A stretch of 64,000 bases of DNA, from positions 15,128,001 through 15,192,000 of the forward strand of contig OZ059897.1 in NCBI GenBank assembly GCA_964057225.1, given 5' to 3'. Below the pieces are notes generated by a model. That model was given only the letters and a program-made list of their open reading frames with translations. It did not search any database and was not told where the DNA came from. Made by a program: the position numbers and the translations under genes. This stretch comes from Auanema rhodensis. Its lineage: Eukaryota; Nematoda; Chromadorea; Rhabditida; Rhabditidae. Shown here one piece after another: positions 33,901-44,691 of this stretch (position 1 is its first letter; every line of letters starts with the position of its first letter).

Positions 33901-36900
33901 TTCTGCTTTTCCAAAGTCCGTAGGGGTTGTGGAATTTTTTCTGTGGGTATTTCCATCGGGTGAAGTAGATTCACAGGTCTTTTCAGCTCTCTACCAGTTT
34001 CTGAGAGAAGTGTTACTTCTCTTATATTTCCTGCGGAGTCTGGGTGTATGTTAGTTATTCGTCCAGTTGGCCATTTGTATCGTGGAATGGGACTGTCGTT
34101 GATCAACACGATTTGTCCGATGGTGGGTTTTGTGTTGGTACCTGCTTTCTTCAAAGAAATCGTGTTGTGATGGTATTCCCGTAGTTCTTTGAGGTAAAGC
34201 TCGGTCCATAGCTCCCAGAATTTGTTTGTCCGTTTTCGAGAAGAGTGTAAGGCTAGTTCTGTGTCAGCTTGCGTTTGAAGGGCCGGGTTGTCGATGTATT
34301 CGGTATCTTCATCCTCGGAGTCAATAAAGATGTTCAGATCCATATCCTTATGGATGAAATCACATGGTCGAATAATTTCGTCCATGCTTGTGTCTGATCC
34401 GATGTATGTTAGTGGCCGTGTATTAATTGTTGCTTCGCATTCGGCGAGGATAATAGAAAGATCGTCCATTGAGGGTATGTTACTTAGCGTTGAATGTAAC
34501 GCGTTTTTCACTGATCTTATGAGTCGTTCATAAAATCCTCCTTGCCATGGAGCATAAGGAGTTATGTTGTGCCATTTAATCCGATGTTGGTTATCGGAAG
34601 AGTTGTTTTTGGCTGTTGAGATTAACTTGTTGGAGATCTTTTGTCCTAGTTCGAAGGTTGTTGCGTTGTCACATGTGATGCTTTCTGGGGATCCTCGTCT
34701 AGCCCAGATTTTTCTTAAGCAATTCAGAAACGACTTGGTCGTTAGGTCCTCTATCACTTCAAGGTGAATAAGTCGAGTGACTGTGCAGGTGTAAATGCAT
34801 CCCCACGCTTTCTGGTTCCGGTCTCGTGTGGCGATGGGTCCGAAGTAGTCGAGTCCAATATGTTGAAATGGGCGACTTTTCCTGGTTCGTCTACTGGGTA
34901 GATCTCCTGATGGTGGATAAGTGAAGGGTCGATTGTTCAATTTCTGGCATTCCGGGCATTTCCTTATCACTAATTGAGTTTGTGAACGAAGTTGCGGTAT
35001 CCAGTATTTTTGTCGAACTTCAGCCATTGTGTGTGCCGTGCTTTTGTGGTATTGTCCGTGAAAGTGTTCGATTAGTAATCTTGCTGTTTTTGTTTTTGGC
35101 AAGACTATTATAGGGAGTTTAGCACTTTCTTCGAGTTCGGCATTTTGCATGCGTCCTCTACTATGCCATAGGTGATGTCTCAGTAGAGGGCGTAAGTCGT
35201 TTCGTTGAGCGGCTGATAATCGTACCATTAAGTTATTTTGATGAAGGTGAAGCAGGTTCAGCTCTGCTTCTTCATACATCGCTGGTGTATGAGTTGTTGT
35301 TAATGGATAGTTTGCGGAAATCCATTTTTGTTGGGCTTCAATCCAAGATGAACAGTCTGAGAGCCAAGGCTCTTCGTCCGTTGTCTCTACGTTTGTAGTA
35401 TTGATCCGGAGTTCGTCTTCACATAGCGAAAAAAGAGGTCCATTAAGAGCTTTTTCTATTTGCGCTTTTGGGTTCCACCAGAAATGATTCTCTAGTTCAC
35501 TTGTTGAGCAGCCTCTTGTTGCTAGGTCTGCTGGATTGTCCTTAGTGTGGATGTATCCAAAAGATGTTTTTATGTCCAGGTTCTCAAGTTCTTCTGTTAG
35601 GTTGAAGATTTCCTTGATACGGTTTTGAACCAGTACTCCTGTTGTTTTTTGTTCAGGTTTTTTCCGAATCCACGCTAGTGTTATCTCAGAGTCTGTGAGG
35701 AATGTAGCCGTTAGAATTTTGATATTATCCTGTATTTCTTTCACGATTTTTAGCGTGTTGAAAACTCCAATCGTTAGAGCCGAGATTTCAGCTTTTGGGA
35801 TTGTTATTGTGGAGTTTTTGGAGTGTAATTTAGACTTTGCGAATATTAAGGCTAATTGTCGTGTTGATGCTGCGATTAAGTAGCAGCAGAATCCTAATGC
35901 ATTGCCGCTAGAATCGGTACATGTTACCAGATGGTATTGTCCATTGGTATCCGATGGTAGGGGACGGGGGATCCTTATGTTGATGTGAAAATTTTCGCAT
36001 AATTGTTTCCATCTGGTTTGGATTTCCATTGGTAGTATAGTGTCCCAATCGAAACTTTCTGTCCATAGATTTTGAAGGAAGATTCGTAGTGGGTGTAAAC
36101 TTGGGCAGATCATACCCATTGGATCGAAGATTGATGCGATAGCTTGTGTGACTCCTCTCTTTGTTAGCTTGGTTTCCGGGATTTGAGCTTGAATTATCCA
36201 TTGGTCTGATAATGTGTCCCAGGGAAGTCCTAATATTTTAGGTGTTGTGGAGGCATTCCGTTCTTCAGGAGTCAGATTTGAATTGAATATCTGATCGTTG
36301 GATATGAACTCTTGGAGTTTCATATTCATTTCCTGGAATATATCCTTTGTTTCGGAATACCACATTCTGACTTGGTCTGCTGAGTCAGAGGCGAGGAGTA
36401 AGTTGTCCACATAAAGATTGTCCTTGATTTTATGTGCTAGAAGACTTTCTGAGCTTTTCTTCTGTAGGTGGTGTTGTATGGTGGCTCCGAGAAGGAATGG
36501 TGATGCATTGATGCCAAATGGTACTCGGCAGAATCGTAGAGTTCTGGTGTTGTCCGTGCTTAGTGGTTGATGAATATCTCTGAGCCAAAAGAAGCGAGTA
36601 GCATCTCTTTCTGACTCATGGAGTCGAATTTGTAAGAAGGCTTTTTGTACGTCCGCTATCATAGCTGTGTTTCCACATCTGAATCTTAGAATCATTCCAA
36701 TTAGTGATGGTAAGATTAGTGGTCCTTGGTGTATGACGTCGTTCAAGCTAGGCTTGTTTTGATAATGTCCAGAAGCATCGTAGACAATCCTGATTTTAGT
36801 AGTCTCTTTCTGAGGAGTTACTACTGCTTGGTGAGCTATGTAATGGATCCTGTATGCGTTGGGATAAGGGTCCTTAGCTTCTTCGATTATTCCTAGGTCC

Positions 36901-39173
36901 AACTGTTCTTCAATTATTTTGTTGTATCCTTCGAGTAATGTTGGTTGTTGGGATAGTTTTAGTACAAGACTGGTGAGTCTTTTGAGTGCTAAAACTTTGT
37001 TGTCGGGGAGTAGATGGGCGTTGTCTTTCCATGGGAATGATACGTAGTAACCATCTTCTTTCTGTTGGATTGTTTCCTTGAATTGATCCAGAATTAGTTT
37101 GTCTCTGGCGGTTTTTTCCTCAGCTTCTGTTCCGGTGAATTCGCTTTGTTCTTCTACAAAGCTTTTGTTCCATATTGGAATTGAAATGGATAAGTCTTCC
37201 GATATTACTGAGTGAACATTCAACGACTTCTGGTTTGTGGCTTGGCCGGTAATAAAGTCTCCGAACTGGGTGTGTACTACCATGTGTTCCTTGGATAATG
37301 GTTCGACTGAGATTAAGGCTTGCCACATGAGGTCGGATCCTATGAGGATTCTTGGAGTTATCTTCATATTTTTGTTCAGCTTGTAGCACGTGTTGGTCGG
37401 TTTAGAGAATCGGACGGTAGAAATAGGTCCTGTTAGGACTTTCTTAGTCCAAAGTTGTGCGAGGATGTTGGAATTGTGTCCTTTGAACATTGTTTCCACT
37501 TTGTTGAGTCTTTCGATTGATGCTGTGTTACCAAATGTTTTGATTTTGACTCTCTTGGATTCCACTATTGGGAGTTCCAGTTCCTTAGATAGGTCCTCGT
37601 CGATAAATGAAGTGTCTGATCCACAGTCTAGTAGGGCTGGGATTGATATGGTCCTGTCCTTATGAAGGATCTCTATTTGTCCAATAGGTAACAATGCGCT
37701 GTGGTATTGGTTAGTTTTCGTCTGAGTTGAAAACTGTATAACGTGTTCCTCTTCGTCCTCGTCTTCCATGGGGAAGCTGTTCGTTAAGTTGACTTTTGTC
37801 GTTTTCTTTTTGAAGCAGAGAAGGTCAATATGTTTTCCTCCACAGTTCGAACATAAGCGCTTGCTTGGGCATGCTTCTGTTGCGTGAGATTTTCTGAGAC
37901 AGTTTATGCATCTTTTGTCCTGATTTAGTATGGTCAGTCTCTCTTTCCTTGTCTTTGGAGTGTCACAGGTCCATGGGGCGTGTGGTTTTTGACAAAATAT
38001 GCAGCTGTTCGAGGTTTGCTTACCGGAAGGTTTTTTGTTATCCGGTTTTGGACGGTTATTGGTGACAAAGTTTTGTCTGTTGTAGGGTTGATGCATGGTT
38101 CTTGGAACCGGTTTCGTCTGCAGGTCCGATGAAATGTTTTTAACCTCTTGTTCATGTTGGAGGTATTTTTCGGTATTGTCCACTAGTTGTCTCCAGTTCA
38201 TGTTTGAGTTGGATCCTGAGCGATAGACTTCTTGCAGGATGTGTCCAGGCAGTTTTTGTTGAATAAGGACGATGGCAAGTGCATTCAGGGCAGCTTCATT
38301 GTTCCTTTCAGTTTGTCTTGCTATCCCATTAATTTTTCTCATAAGGAGCAATAAGTCCTTGTTGCTCGGAGATTGCGCTTTCAGTTGTATGAAATCGAGC
38401 ATGAGATATCGGAGAATTTTGTCTTCGTGATCGTAGACACTTCTCAGGTAGCTTACCGCTGGGTGGTACGACTCTTCATCAGTTGAAAATGAGGAAATCA
38501 ATGAGGCCGCTTCACCCGTGAGTGATTGGCGAAGGTAATTGAACTTCTCAATGTCCTGTATGTTGGCGGTATGGATAAGCCGGTTGAAAAGTGTCCAGAA
38601 ATTGGTCCAGTTCTTGATGTTACCATCAAACTTTGGAATGTCAACTGGTTTCACTGTCTGGCGATAGCGGTAATTATCTTGGACTATCATAGGATGTCCT
38701 TGATTGATGTTGGTGTCCTGGTTCGAGGGAAATCCTCCAATTGACTCTTCAAGTTGTGGAGTTTGTAGACGAGGAATTGTTCCTCTCAGGTCCTGATCTT
38801 GTCTCGAGTTGCGAAGAAACTCGATTTGTCCTTCGATATGGATTTTGTAGTCCGTGAGAGATTTGATGTGTCTTCTGAGAGTACACTCGTTGGCGGTTAG
38901 GCGTTCTTGATCCTCTGCCGTTAGGTTGTCCGTTATGTTTCTCATTTCCTCGATCAAGTTTTGGATTGCTTCGGTGTCCTCTTGGATAGATCTTATTTCC
39001 GTGAGACGAATTTCAATCATATTGGAGGCACGGTTAGAATGATAGTTAACCGTTCGGTTGACGAACGATTTCCTTTTGTTGTCCGATTCGCGAATCTTTT
39101 CCAATAGTTGGTAGCATTTTCCAATCCACGCTTCGGCGCGGGCTGCTTCACTAGGCTCGGCCTGATGCACCAT
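30951..39173 (-). CDS. BEL/Pao Gag-Pol-Env polyprotein, intact single ORF
   Basis: One 2,740-residue frame without stop or frameshift. Gag spans about residues 1-480, with Cys/His zinc-knuckle-like motifs at 389-456. The aspartic protease centre LDCGSDTSF has its Asp at residue 516. Reverse transcriptase follows with YVDN at 921-924 in place of the usual YxDD; then RNase H. Integrase has an HHCC zinc domain about 1367-1408 and a likely D,D,E triad near 1440, 1500 and 1546. From about residue 1790 on, two or three hydrophobic signal/anchor segments and a Cys-rich ectodomain look like the envelope-type glycoprotein found in some nematode BEL elements. A double membrane segment (about 2420-2500) precedes a helical C-terminus. 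The ATG is 8 nt after a run of 52 A (element sense). Membership of the BEL/Pao group is firm; envelope function is inferred. Confidence 0.9.
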   Translation of the reverse strand: MVHQAEPSEAARAEAWIGKCYQLLEKIRESDNKRKSFVNRTVNYHSNRASNMIEIRLTEIRSIQEDTEAIQNLIEEMRNITDNLTAEDQERLTANECTLRRHIKSLTDYKIHIEGQIEFLRNSRQDQDLRGTIPRLQTPQLEESIGGFPSNQDTNINQGHPMIVQDNYRYRQTVKPVDIPKFDGNIKNWTNFWTLFNRLIHTANIQDIEKFNYLRQSLTGEAASLISSFSTDEESYHPAVSYLRSVYDHEDKILRYLMLDFIQLKAQSPSNKDLLLLMRKINGIARQTERNNEAALNALAIVLIQQKLPGHILQEVYRSGSNSNMNWRQLVDNTEKYLQHEQEVKNISSDLQTKPVPRTMHQPYNRQNFVTNNRPKPDNKKPSGKQTSNSCIFCQKPHAPWTCDTPKTRKERLTILNQDKRCINCLRKSHATEACPSKRLCSNCGGKHIDLLCFKKKTTKVNLTNSFPMEDEDEEEHVIQFSTQTKTNQYHSALLPIGQIEILHKDRTISIPALLDCGSDTSFIDEDLSKELELPIVESKRVKIKTFGNTASIERLNKVETMFKGHNSNILAQLWTKKVLTGPISTVRFSKPTNTCYKLNKNMKITPRILIGSDLMWQALISVEPLSKEHMVVHTQFGDFITGQATNQKSLNVHSVISEDLSISIPIWNKSFVEEQSEFTGTEAEEKTARDKLILDQFKETIQQKEDGYYVSFPWKDNAHLLPDNKVLALKRLTSLVLKLSQQPTLLEGYNKIIEEQLDLGIIEEAKDPYPNAYRIHYIAHQAVVTPQKETTKIRIVYDASGHYQNKPSLNDVIHQGPLILPSLIGMILRFRCGNTAMIADVQKAFLQIRLHESERDATRFFWLRDIHQPLSTDNTRTLRFCRVPFGINASPFLLGATIQHHLQKKSSESLLAHKIKDNLYVDNLLLASDSADQVRMWYSETKDIFQEMNMKLQEFISNDQIFNSNLTPEERNASTTPKILGLPWDTLSDQWIIQAQIPETKLTKRGVTQAIASIFDPMGMICPSLHPLRIFLQNLWTESFDWDTILPMEIQTRWKQLCENFHINIRIPRPLPSDTNGQYHLVTCTDSSGNALGFCCYLIAASTRQLALIFAKSKLHSKNSTITIPKAEISALTIGVFNTLKIVKEIQDNIKILTATFLTDSEITLAWIRKKPEQKTTGVLVQNRIKEIFNLTEELENLDIKTSFGYIHTKDNPADLATRGCSTSELENHFWWNPKAQIEKALNGPLFSLCEDELRINTTNVETTDEEPWLSDCSSWIEAQQKWISANYPLTTTHTPAMYEEAELNLLHLHQNNLMVRLSAAQRNDLRPLLRHHLWHSRGRMQNAELEESAKLPIIVLPKTKTARLLIEHFHGQYHKSTAHTMAEVRQKYWIPQLRSQTQLVIRKCPECQKLNNRPFTYPPSGDLPSRRTRKSRPFQHIGLDYFGPIATRDRNQKAWGCIYTCTVTRLIHLEVIEDLTTKSFLNCLRKIWARRGSPESITCDNATTFELGQKISNKLISTAKNNSSDNQHRIKWHNITPYAPWQGGFYERLIRSVKNALHSTLSNIPSMDDLSIILAECEATINTRPLTYIGSDTSMDEIIRPCDFIHKDMDLNIFIDSEDEDTEYIDNPALQTQADTELALHSSRKRTNKFWELWTELYLKELREYHHNTISLKKAGTNTKPTIGQIVLINDSPIPRYKWPTGRITNIHPDSAGNIREVTLLSETGRELKRPVNLLHPMEIPTEKIPQPLRTLEKQNTTVAQRELNPRNLQRKWYGDTNSLFTLLTLFATLLPTATAIPSISCHSKGVLVQGIFTDNQQVCSHNTCYNSSKGGAITLPVEDILADYQITWTFYHNSQVQHMTLHCPAVHFCSTVSCTFCSATLFNPSCWPWTSILILSFITYMLTAIGYGLLYSPWVIGKPIRLWTYFIYVIIIMIAKRLFAFVNKKPHKKTLIPLITVLLLQQALGCQELSMSSSQESSCTKEACKIRTGHTLTISPYTQEACLTFTNNQNKISFLRIQWIKTTYLCEIRSLFHTRATSTHVQSSKRCPRTGSCQENKCTLIQPDSMIQELEIANQFPGQTHCTESCGGIGCGCFYPSSGCLFYRTYMKPIDKSIYEVFSCNEWIPSTQLRITYQNGSSTTSHIITLHSDIPTNLHPFKFSVISLTPPVIPSMQGQFVRNLTKVAIWDLQPTLTCTSRERAKDMDCNANPHCECTPAEDVANCHCRNQNIQSTFGSVQTTLPIFTPAYSIEPSQRSIEINIYRNMMAEIHASIDGIFNTTSSHEDSTCHINDSMVRGCYNCQSGAQANIICTSTTKTLAATNCGDSAFMLKCSPKGTANNIRLPISSATPRIECAYSCGHDTQNFSLTGILYYISNIQDLQRHYIESNHSSLHESAITFPWPDLSHFYDIYIEWYKELLICLLFILIALTISYQIFCEYGARWAFSITRIMFRLLFLILWSPIALFIFLARQLFLLHRRKTHILLVFILATMSIPTANCSNIQGVIDRSDQRCQRYIRLPLEKRVECLKELTRTMDTTLKLLFSLEECKDTPAGKITDVAANSLIAYIKLKDFLSTAKTSYVFNREKDRLKIFGNERRLTDLIRNIQKEHLSTISLKNMPYELTKTQQKAETAPHNKSTIVVVEAMPELKTIDLTTRNIGEDLTTLTRTMMRARNEDNSTDILNELRQIKDLLKQLVTKPLTVTKDTQTPPLRTRQKRTATDQPPPPKDKAISYQDLF

Positions 39174-39176
39174 GTT

Positions 39177-39177
<1 letters not shown>

Positions 39178-39229
<52 letters not shown>
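39178..39229. repeat. 52-nt homopolymer T run (A in element sense)
   Basis: In the element sense the 5' repeat ends with AATAAACTTCTTTATTTCT and is followed directly by 52 A and then the ORF start. This is where U5, the primer-binding site and leader should lie. It looks like a captured poly(A) tail, or an assembly join. Confidence 0.85.
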
Positions 39230-39233
<4 letters not shown>

Positions 39234-39703
39234 ATAAAGAAGTTTATTCAGCCAAGGATAAATTAAAATACAAGAACGATAGGAATAGGAGGAAGGCAGC
39301 ACGACTGGTTGATACTTTAACACATGAAGAAACGATAAATTGGCTCGGCTTATATACTAACCCGAGGAGGCAAGATACTATGGAGCGGAAGGAGGTAAAA
39401 AGAAGCAGAGAGATGTTTGGGGGGCGGGTTCAGATTATGAATACCCGAGATGTTGTGAGTGGGAAGGTTAAAGCTGGAGGAGGATGATTCAAGCCTTATC
39501 CTGGGCAACATCTTCCCAGAAACCGTGGGATGGCCAAAGGCGCTTGAGTCATCACCGTTTTAGCCCCCGATTGCAACTTACGCGAATATTGATTTAAGCT
39601 TGGATAAAGGAACAATAAAGAAAATGAATAACTAAACATGGCTGTAAAGTAATAAGGAAGGGCAGAGCGAAGAAGAGTGCGTTCGCACACTCGAAGAGTT
39701 ACA
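39230..39703 (-). repeat. 5' LTR (element sense), lacking U5
   Basis: Copy of 30,474-30,936 with no difference noticed, followed by the outer terminus ending in GTTACA. About 215 bp present in the other copy are missing on the inner side and are replaced by the homopolymer run. Confidence 0.75.
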
Positions 39704-39831
39704 ACAAGACATCAGTTCTTTAACCTTCTCACATCACTCTGCATGCTGCTACCGGCTTTGTCAGGCTAAATTAGGCTGAATGGTAGCGTATACATCGAGC
39801 AAACTCGAGAATCACTGGTTACACAGTAACT
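39704..39831. other. Junction between retroelement and satellite
   Basis: About 130 bp of unique-looking sequence, more GC-rich than the introns, separating the LTR end from the first satellite monomer. No gene seen. Confidence 0.6.
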
Positions 39832-41691
39832 AACCTCAAACTATTTTTAATTGATTTTAGTAAATGATTTTTGAGAAAATCGTTCATTCACCGGGCACAA
39901 CGTGACTACAGCCTGAACTTTTTTGTGAACAAATCTTGTGGATGGTCTCGGTATAAACCCCTTTTCCGGAAAAGGCAGAAGTCTTAGCCAAATCTCACTA
40001 GGAATTTCAGATTCTACACATCTGAATACCCAACCTCAAACTATTTTTATTAGATTTTAGTAAATGATTTTTGAGAAAAGCGTTCATTCACGGGGCACAA
40101 CGTGACTACAGCCGGAACTTTTTTGTGAACAAATCTTGTGGATGGTCTCGGTATAAACCCCTTTTCCGGAAAAGGCAGAAGTCTTAGCCAAATCTCACTA
40201 GGAATTTCAGATTCTACACATCTGAATACTCAACGTCAAACTATTTTTAATTGATTTTAGTAAATGATTTTTGAGAAAATCGTTCATTCACCGGGCACAA
40301 CGTGACTACAGCCTGAACTTTTTTGTGAACAAATCTTGTGGATGGTCTCGGTATAAACCCCTTTTCCGGAAAAGGCAGAAGTCTTAGCCAAATCTCACTA
40401 GGAATTTCAGATTCTACACATCTGAATACCCAACCTCAAACTATTTTTATTAGATTTTAGTAAATGATTTTTGAGAAAAGCGTTCATTCACGGGGCACAA
40501 CGTGACTACAGCCGGAACTTTTTTGTGAACAAATCTTGTGGATGGTCTCGGTATAAACCCCTTTTCCGGAAAAGGCAGAAGTCTTAGCCAAATCTCACTA
40601 GGAATTTCAGATTCTACACATCTGAATACTCAACGTCAAACTATTTTTATTTGATTTTAGTAAATGATTTTTGAGAAAATCGTTCATTCACGGGGCACAA
40701 CGTGACTACAGCCTGAACTTTTTTGTGAACAAATCTTGTGGATGGTCTCGGTATAAACCCCTTTTCCGGAAAAGGCAGAAGTCTTAGCCAAATCTCACTA
40801 GGAATTTCAGATTCTACACATCTGAATACCCAACCTCAAACTATTTTTATTAGATTTTAGTAAATGATTTTTGAGAAAAGCGTTCATTCACGGGGCACAA
40901 CGTGACTACAGCCTGAACTTTTTTGTGAACAAATCTTGTGGATGGTCTCGGTATAAACCCCTTTTCCGGAAAAGGCAGAAGTCTTAGCCAAATCTCACTA
41001 GGAATTTCAGATTCTACACATCTGAATACCCAACCTCAAACTATTTTTATTTGATTTTAGTAAATGATTTTTGAGAAAAGCGTTCATTCACGGGGCACAA
41101 CGTGACTACAGCCTGAACTTTTTTGTGAACAAATCTTGTGGATGGTCTCGGTATAAACCCCTTTTCCGGAAAAGGCAGAAGTCTTAGCCAAATCTCACTA
41201 GGAATTTCAGATTCTACACATCTGAATACCCAACCTCAAACTATTTTTATTAGATTTTAGTAAATGATTTTTGAGAAAAGCGTTCATTCACGGGGCACAA
41301 CGTGACTACAGCCTGAACTTTTTTGTGAACAAATCTTGTGGATGGTCTTGGTATAAACCCCTTTTCCGGAAAAGGCAGAAGTCTTAGCCAAATCTCACTA
41401 GGAATTTCAGATTCTACACATCTGAATACCCAACCTCAAACTATTTTTATTAGATTTTAGTAAATGATTTTTGAGAAAAGCGTTCATTCACCGGGCACAA
41501 CGTGACTACAGCCTGAACTTTTTTGTGAACAAATCTTGTGGATGGTCTTGGTATAAACCCCTTTTCCGGAAAAGGCAGAAGTCTTAGCCAAATCTCACTA
41601 GGAATTTCAGATTCTACACATCTGAATACCCAACCTCAAACTATTTTTATTAGATTTTAGTAAATGATTTTTGAGAAAAGCGTTCATTCAC

Positions 41692-44691
41692 GGGGCACAA
41701 CGTGACTACAGCCTGAACTTTTTTGTGAACAAATCTTGTGGATGGTCTCGGTATAAACCCCTTTTCCGGAAAAGGCAGAAGTCTTAGCCAAATCTCACTA
41801 GGAATTTCAGATTCTACACATCTGAATACCCAACCTCAAACTATTTTTATTAGATTTTAGTAAATGATTTTTGAGAAAAGCGTTCATTCACCGGGCACAA
41901 CGTGACTACAGCCTGAACTTTTTTGTGAACAAATCTTGTGGATGGTCTTGGTATAAACCCCTTTTCCGGAAAAGGCAGAAGTCTTAGCCAAATCTCACTA
42001 GGAATTTCAGATTCTACACATCTGAATACTCAACCTCAAACTATTTTTAATTGATTTTAGTAAATGATTTTTGAGAAAAGCGTTTATTCACGGGGCACAA
42101 CGTGACTACAGCCTGAACTTTTTTGTGAACAAATCTTGTGGATGGTCTCGGTATAAACCCCTTTTCCGGAAAAGGCAGAAGTCTTAGCCAAATCTCACTA
42201 GGAATTTCAGATTCTACACATCTGAATACTCAACCTCAAACTATTTTTATTAGATTTTAGTAAATGATTTTTGAGAAAAGCGTTCATTCACGGGGCACAA
42301 CGTGACTACAGCCTGAACTTTTTTGTGAACAAATCTTGTGGATGGTCTCGGTATAAACCCCTTTTCCGGAAAAGGCAGAAGTCTTAGCCAAATCTCACTA
42401 GGAATTTCAGATTCTACACATCTGAATACTCAACCTCAAACTATTTTTATTAGATTTTAGTAAATGATTTTTGAGAAAAGCGTTTATTCACGGGGCACAA
42501 CGTGACTACAGCCTGAACTTTTTTGTGAACAAATCTTGTGGATGGTCTCGGTATAAACCCCTTTTCCGGGAAAGGCAGAAGTCTTAGCCAAATCTCACTA
42601 GGAATTTCAGATTCTACACATCTGAATACTCAACCTCAAACTATTTTTATTAGATTTTAGTAAATGATTTTTGAGAAAAGCGTTCATTCACGGGGCACAA
42701 CGTGACTACAGCCTGAACTTTTTTGTGAACAAATCTTGTGGATGGTCTCGGTATAAACCCCTTTTCCGGAAAAGGCAGAAGTCTTAGCCAAATCTCACTA
42801 GGAATTTCAGATTCTACACATCTGAATACCCAACCTCAAACTATTTTTATTAGATTTTAGTAAATGATTTTTGAGAAAATCGTTCATTCACCGGGCACAA
42901 CGTGACTACAGCCTGAACTTTTTTGTGAACAAATCTTGTGGATGGTCTCGGTATAAACCCCTTTTCCGGAAAAGGCAGAAGTCTTAGCCAAATCTCACTA
43001 GGAATTTCAGATTCTACACATCTGAATACCCAACCTCAAACTATTTTTATTAGATTTTAGTAAATGATTTTTGAGAAAAGCGTTCATTCACGGGGCACAA
43101 CGTGACTACAGCCTGAACTTTTTTGTGAACAAATCTTGTGGATGGTCTCGGTATAAACCCCTTTTCCGGAAAAGGCAGAAGTCTTAGCCAAATCTCACTA
43201 GGAATTTCAGATTCTACACATCTGAATACCCAACCTCAAACTATTTTTATTAGATTTTAGTAAATGATTTTTGAGAAAATCGTTCATTCACGGGGCACAA
43301 CGTGACTACAGCCTGAACTTTTTTGTGAACAAATCTTGTGGATGGTCTCGGTATAAACCCCTTTTCCGGAAAAGGCAGAAGTCTTAGCCAAATCTCACTA
43401 GGAATTTCAGATTCTACACATCTGAATACCCAACCTCAAACTATTTTTATTAGATTTTAGTAAATGATTTTTGAGAAAAGCGTTCATTCACGGGGCACAA
43501 CGTGACTACAGCCTGAACTTTTTTGTGAACAAATCTTGTGGATGGTCTCGGTATAAACCCCTTTTCCGGAAAAGGCAGAAGTCTTAGCCAAATCTCACTA
43601 GGAATTTCAGATTCTACACATCTGAATACCCAACCTCAAACTATTTTTATTAGATTTTAGTGAATGATTTTTGAGAAAAGCGTTCATTCACGGGGCACAA
43701 CGTGACTACAGCCTGAACTTTTTTGTGAACAAATCTTGTGGATGGTCTCGGTATAAATCCCTTTTCCGGAAAAGGCAGAAGTCTTAGCCAAATCTCACTA
43801 GGAATTTCAGATTCTACACATCTGAATACCCAACCTCAAACTATTTTTATTAGATTTTAGTAAATGATTTTTGAGAAAATCGTTCATTCACCGGGCACAA
43901 CGTGACTACAGCCTGAACTTTTTTGTGAACAAATCTTGTGGATGGTCTCGGTATAAACCCCTTTTCCGGAAAAGGCAGAAGTCTTAGCCAAATCTCACTA
44001 GGAATTTCAGATTCTACACATCTGAATACCCAACCTCAAACTATTTTTATTAGATTTTAGTGAATGATTTTTGAGAAAAGCGTTCATTCACGGGGCACAA
44101 CGTGACTACAGCCTGAACTTTTTTGTGAACAAATCTTGTGGATGGTCTCGGTATAAACCCCTTTTCCGGAAAAGGCAGAAGTCTTAGCCAAATCTCACTA
44201 GGAATTTCAGATTCTACACATCTGAATACCCAACCTCAAACTATTTTTATTAGATTTTAGTGAATGATTTTTGAGAAAAGCGTTCATTCACGGGGCACAA
44301 CGTGACTACAGCCTGAACTTTTTTGTGAACAAATCTTGTGGATGGTCTCGGTATAAACCCCTTTTCCGGAAAAGGCAGAAGTCTTAGCCAAATCTCACTA
44401 GGAATTTCAGATTCTACACATCTGAATACCCAACCTCAAACTATTTTTATTAGTTTTTAGTAAATGATTTTTGAGAAAATCGTTCATTCACCGGGCACAA
44501 CGTGACTACAGCCTGAACTTTTTTGTGAACAAATCTTGTGGATGGTCTCGGTATAAACCCCTTTTCCGGAAAAGGCAGAAGTCTTAGCCAAATCTCACTA
44601 GGAATTTCAGATTCTACACATCTGAATACTCAACCTCAAACTATTTTTATTTGATTTTAGTAAATGATTTTTGAGAAAATCGTTCATTCAC
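41692..44691. repeat. First copy of a 3.0-kb higher-order unit (15 monomers)
   Basis: Private variants recur at +3,000: GTCTTG (41,941/44,941), CGTTTATTCA (42,081/45,081 and 42,481/45,481), CCGGGAAAGG (42,561/45,561), GTATAAATCC (43,751/46,751). In a line-by-line comparison I found one difference (44,454 versus 47,454). Confidence 0.9.

Larger units (their letters stand above)
30259..39703 (-). mobile_element. BEL/Pao LTR retrotransposon with env-like region, minus strand
   Basis: The element is bounded by 13-bp perfect inverted termini (TGTAACTCTTCGA at 30,259 and TCGAAGAGTTACA ending at 39,703), carries a single long gag-pol-env ORF and has a 463-bp direct repeat at each side. The outer ends have the TG...CA form of LTRs. 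I find no 4-6 bp target-site duplication outside them. The inner LTR boundaries differ between the copies. In the element sense the 5' copy stops at a poly(A) tract, and the 3' copy lacks the terminal TGTAACTCTTC, which is replaced by a GC-rich GGCGGCCG junction. Similarity between repeats indicates recent insertion. It lies between a host gene and a satellite array. Confidence 0.88.

Noticed and set aside
30240..39715. Target-site duplication around the retroelement
   Set aside because: The bases outside the terminal inverted repeats do not match in any 4-6 bp register.
39760..39780. TTAGGC, the nematode telomere hexamer
   Set aside because: Only a single copy next to the satellite; no tandem run.
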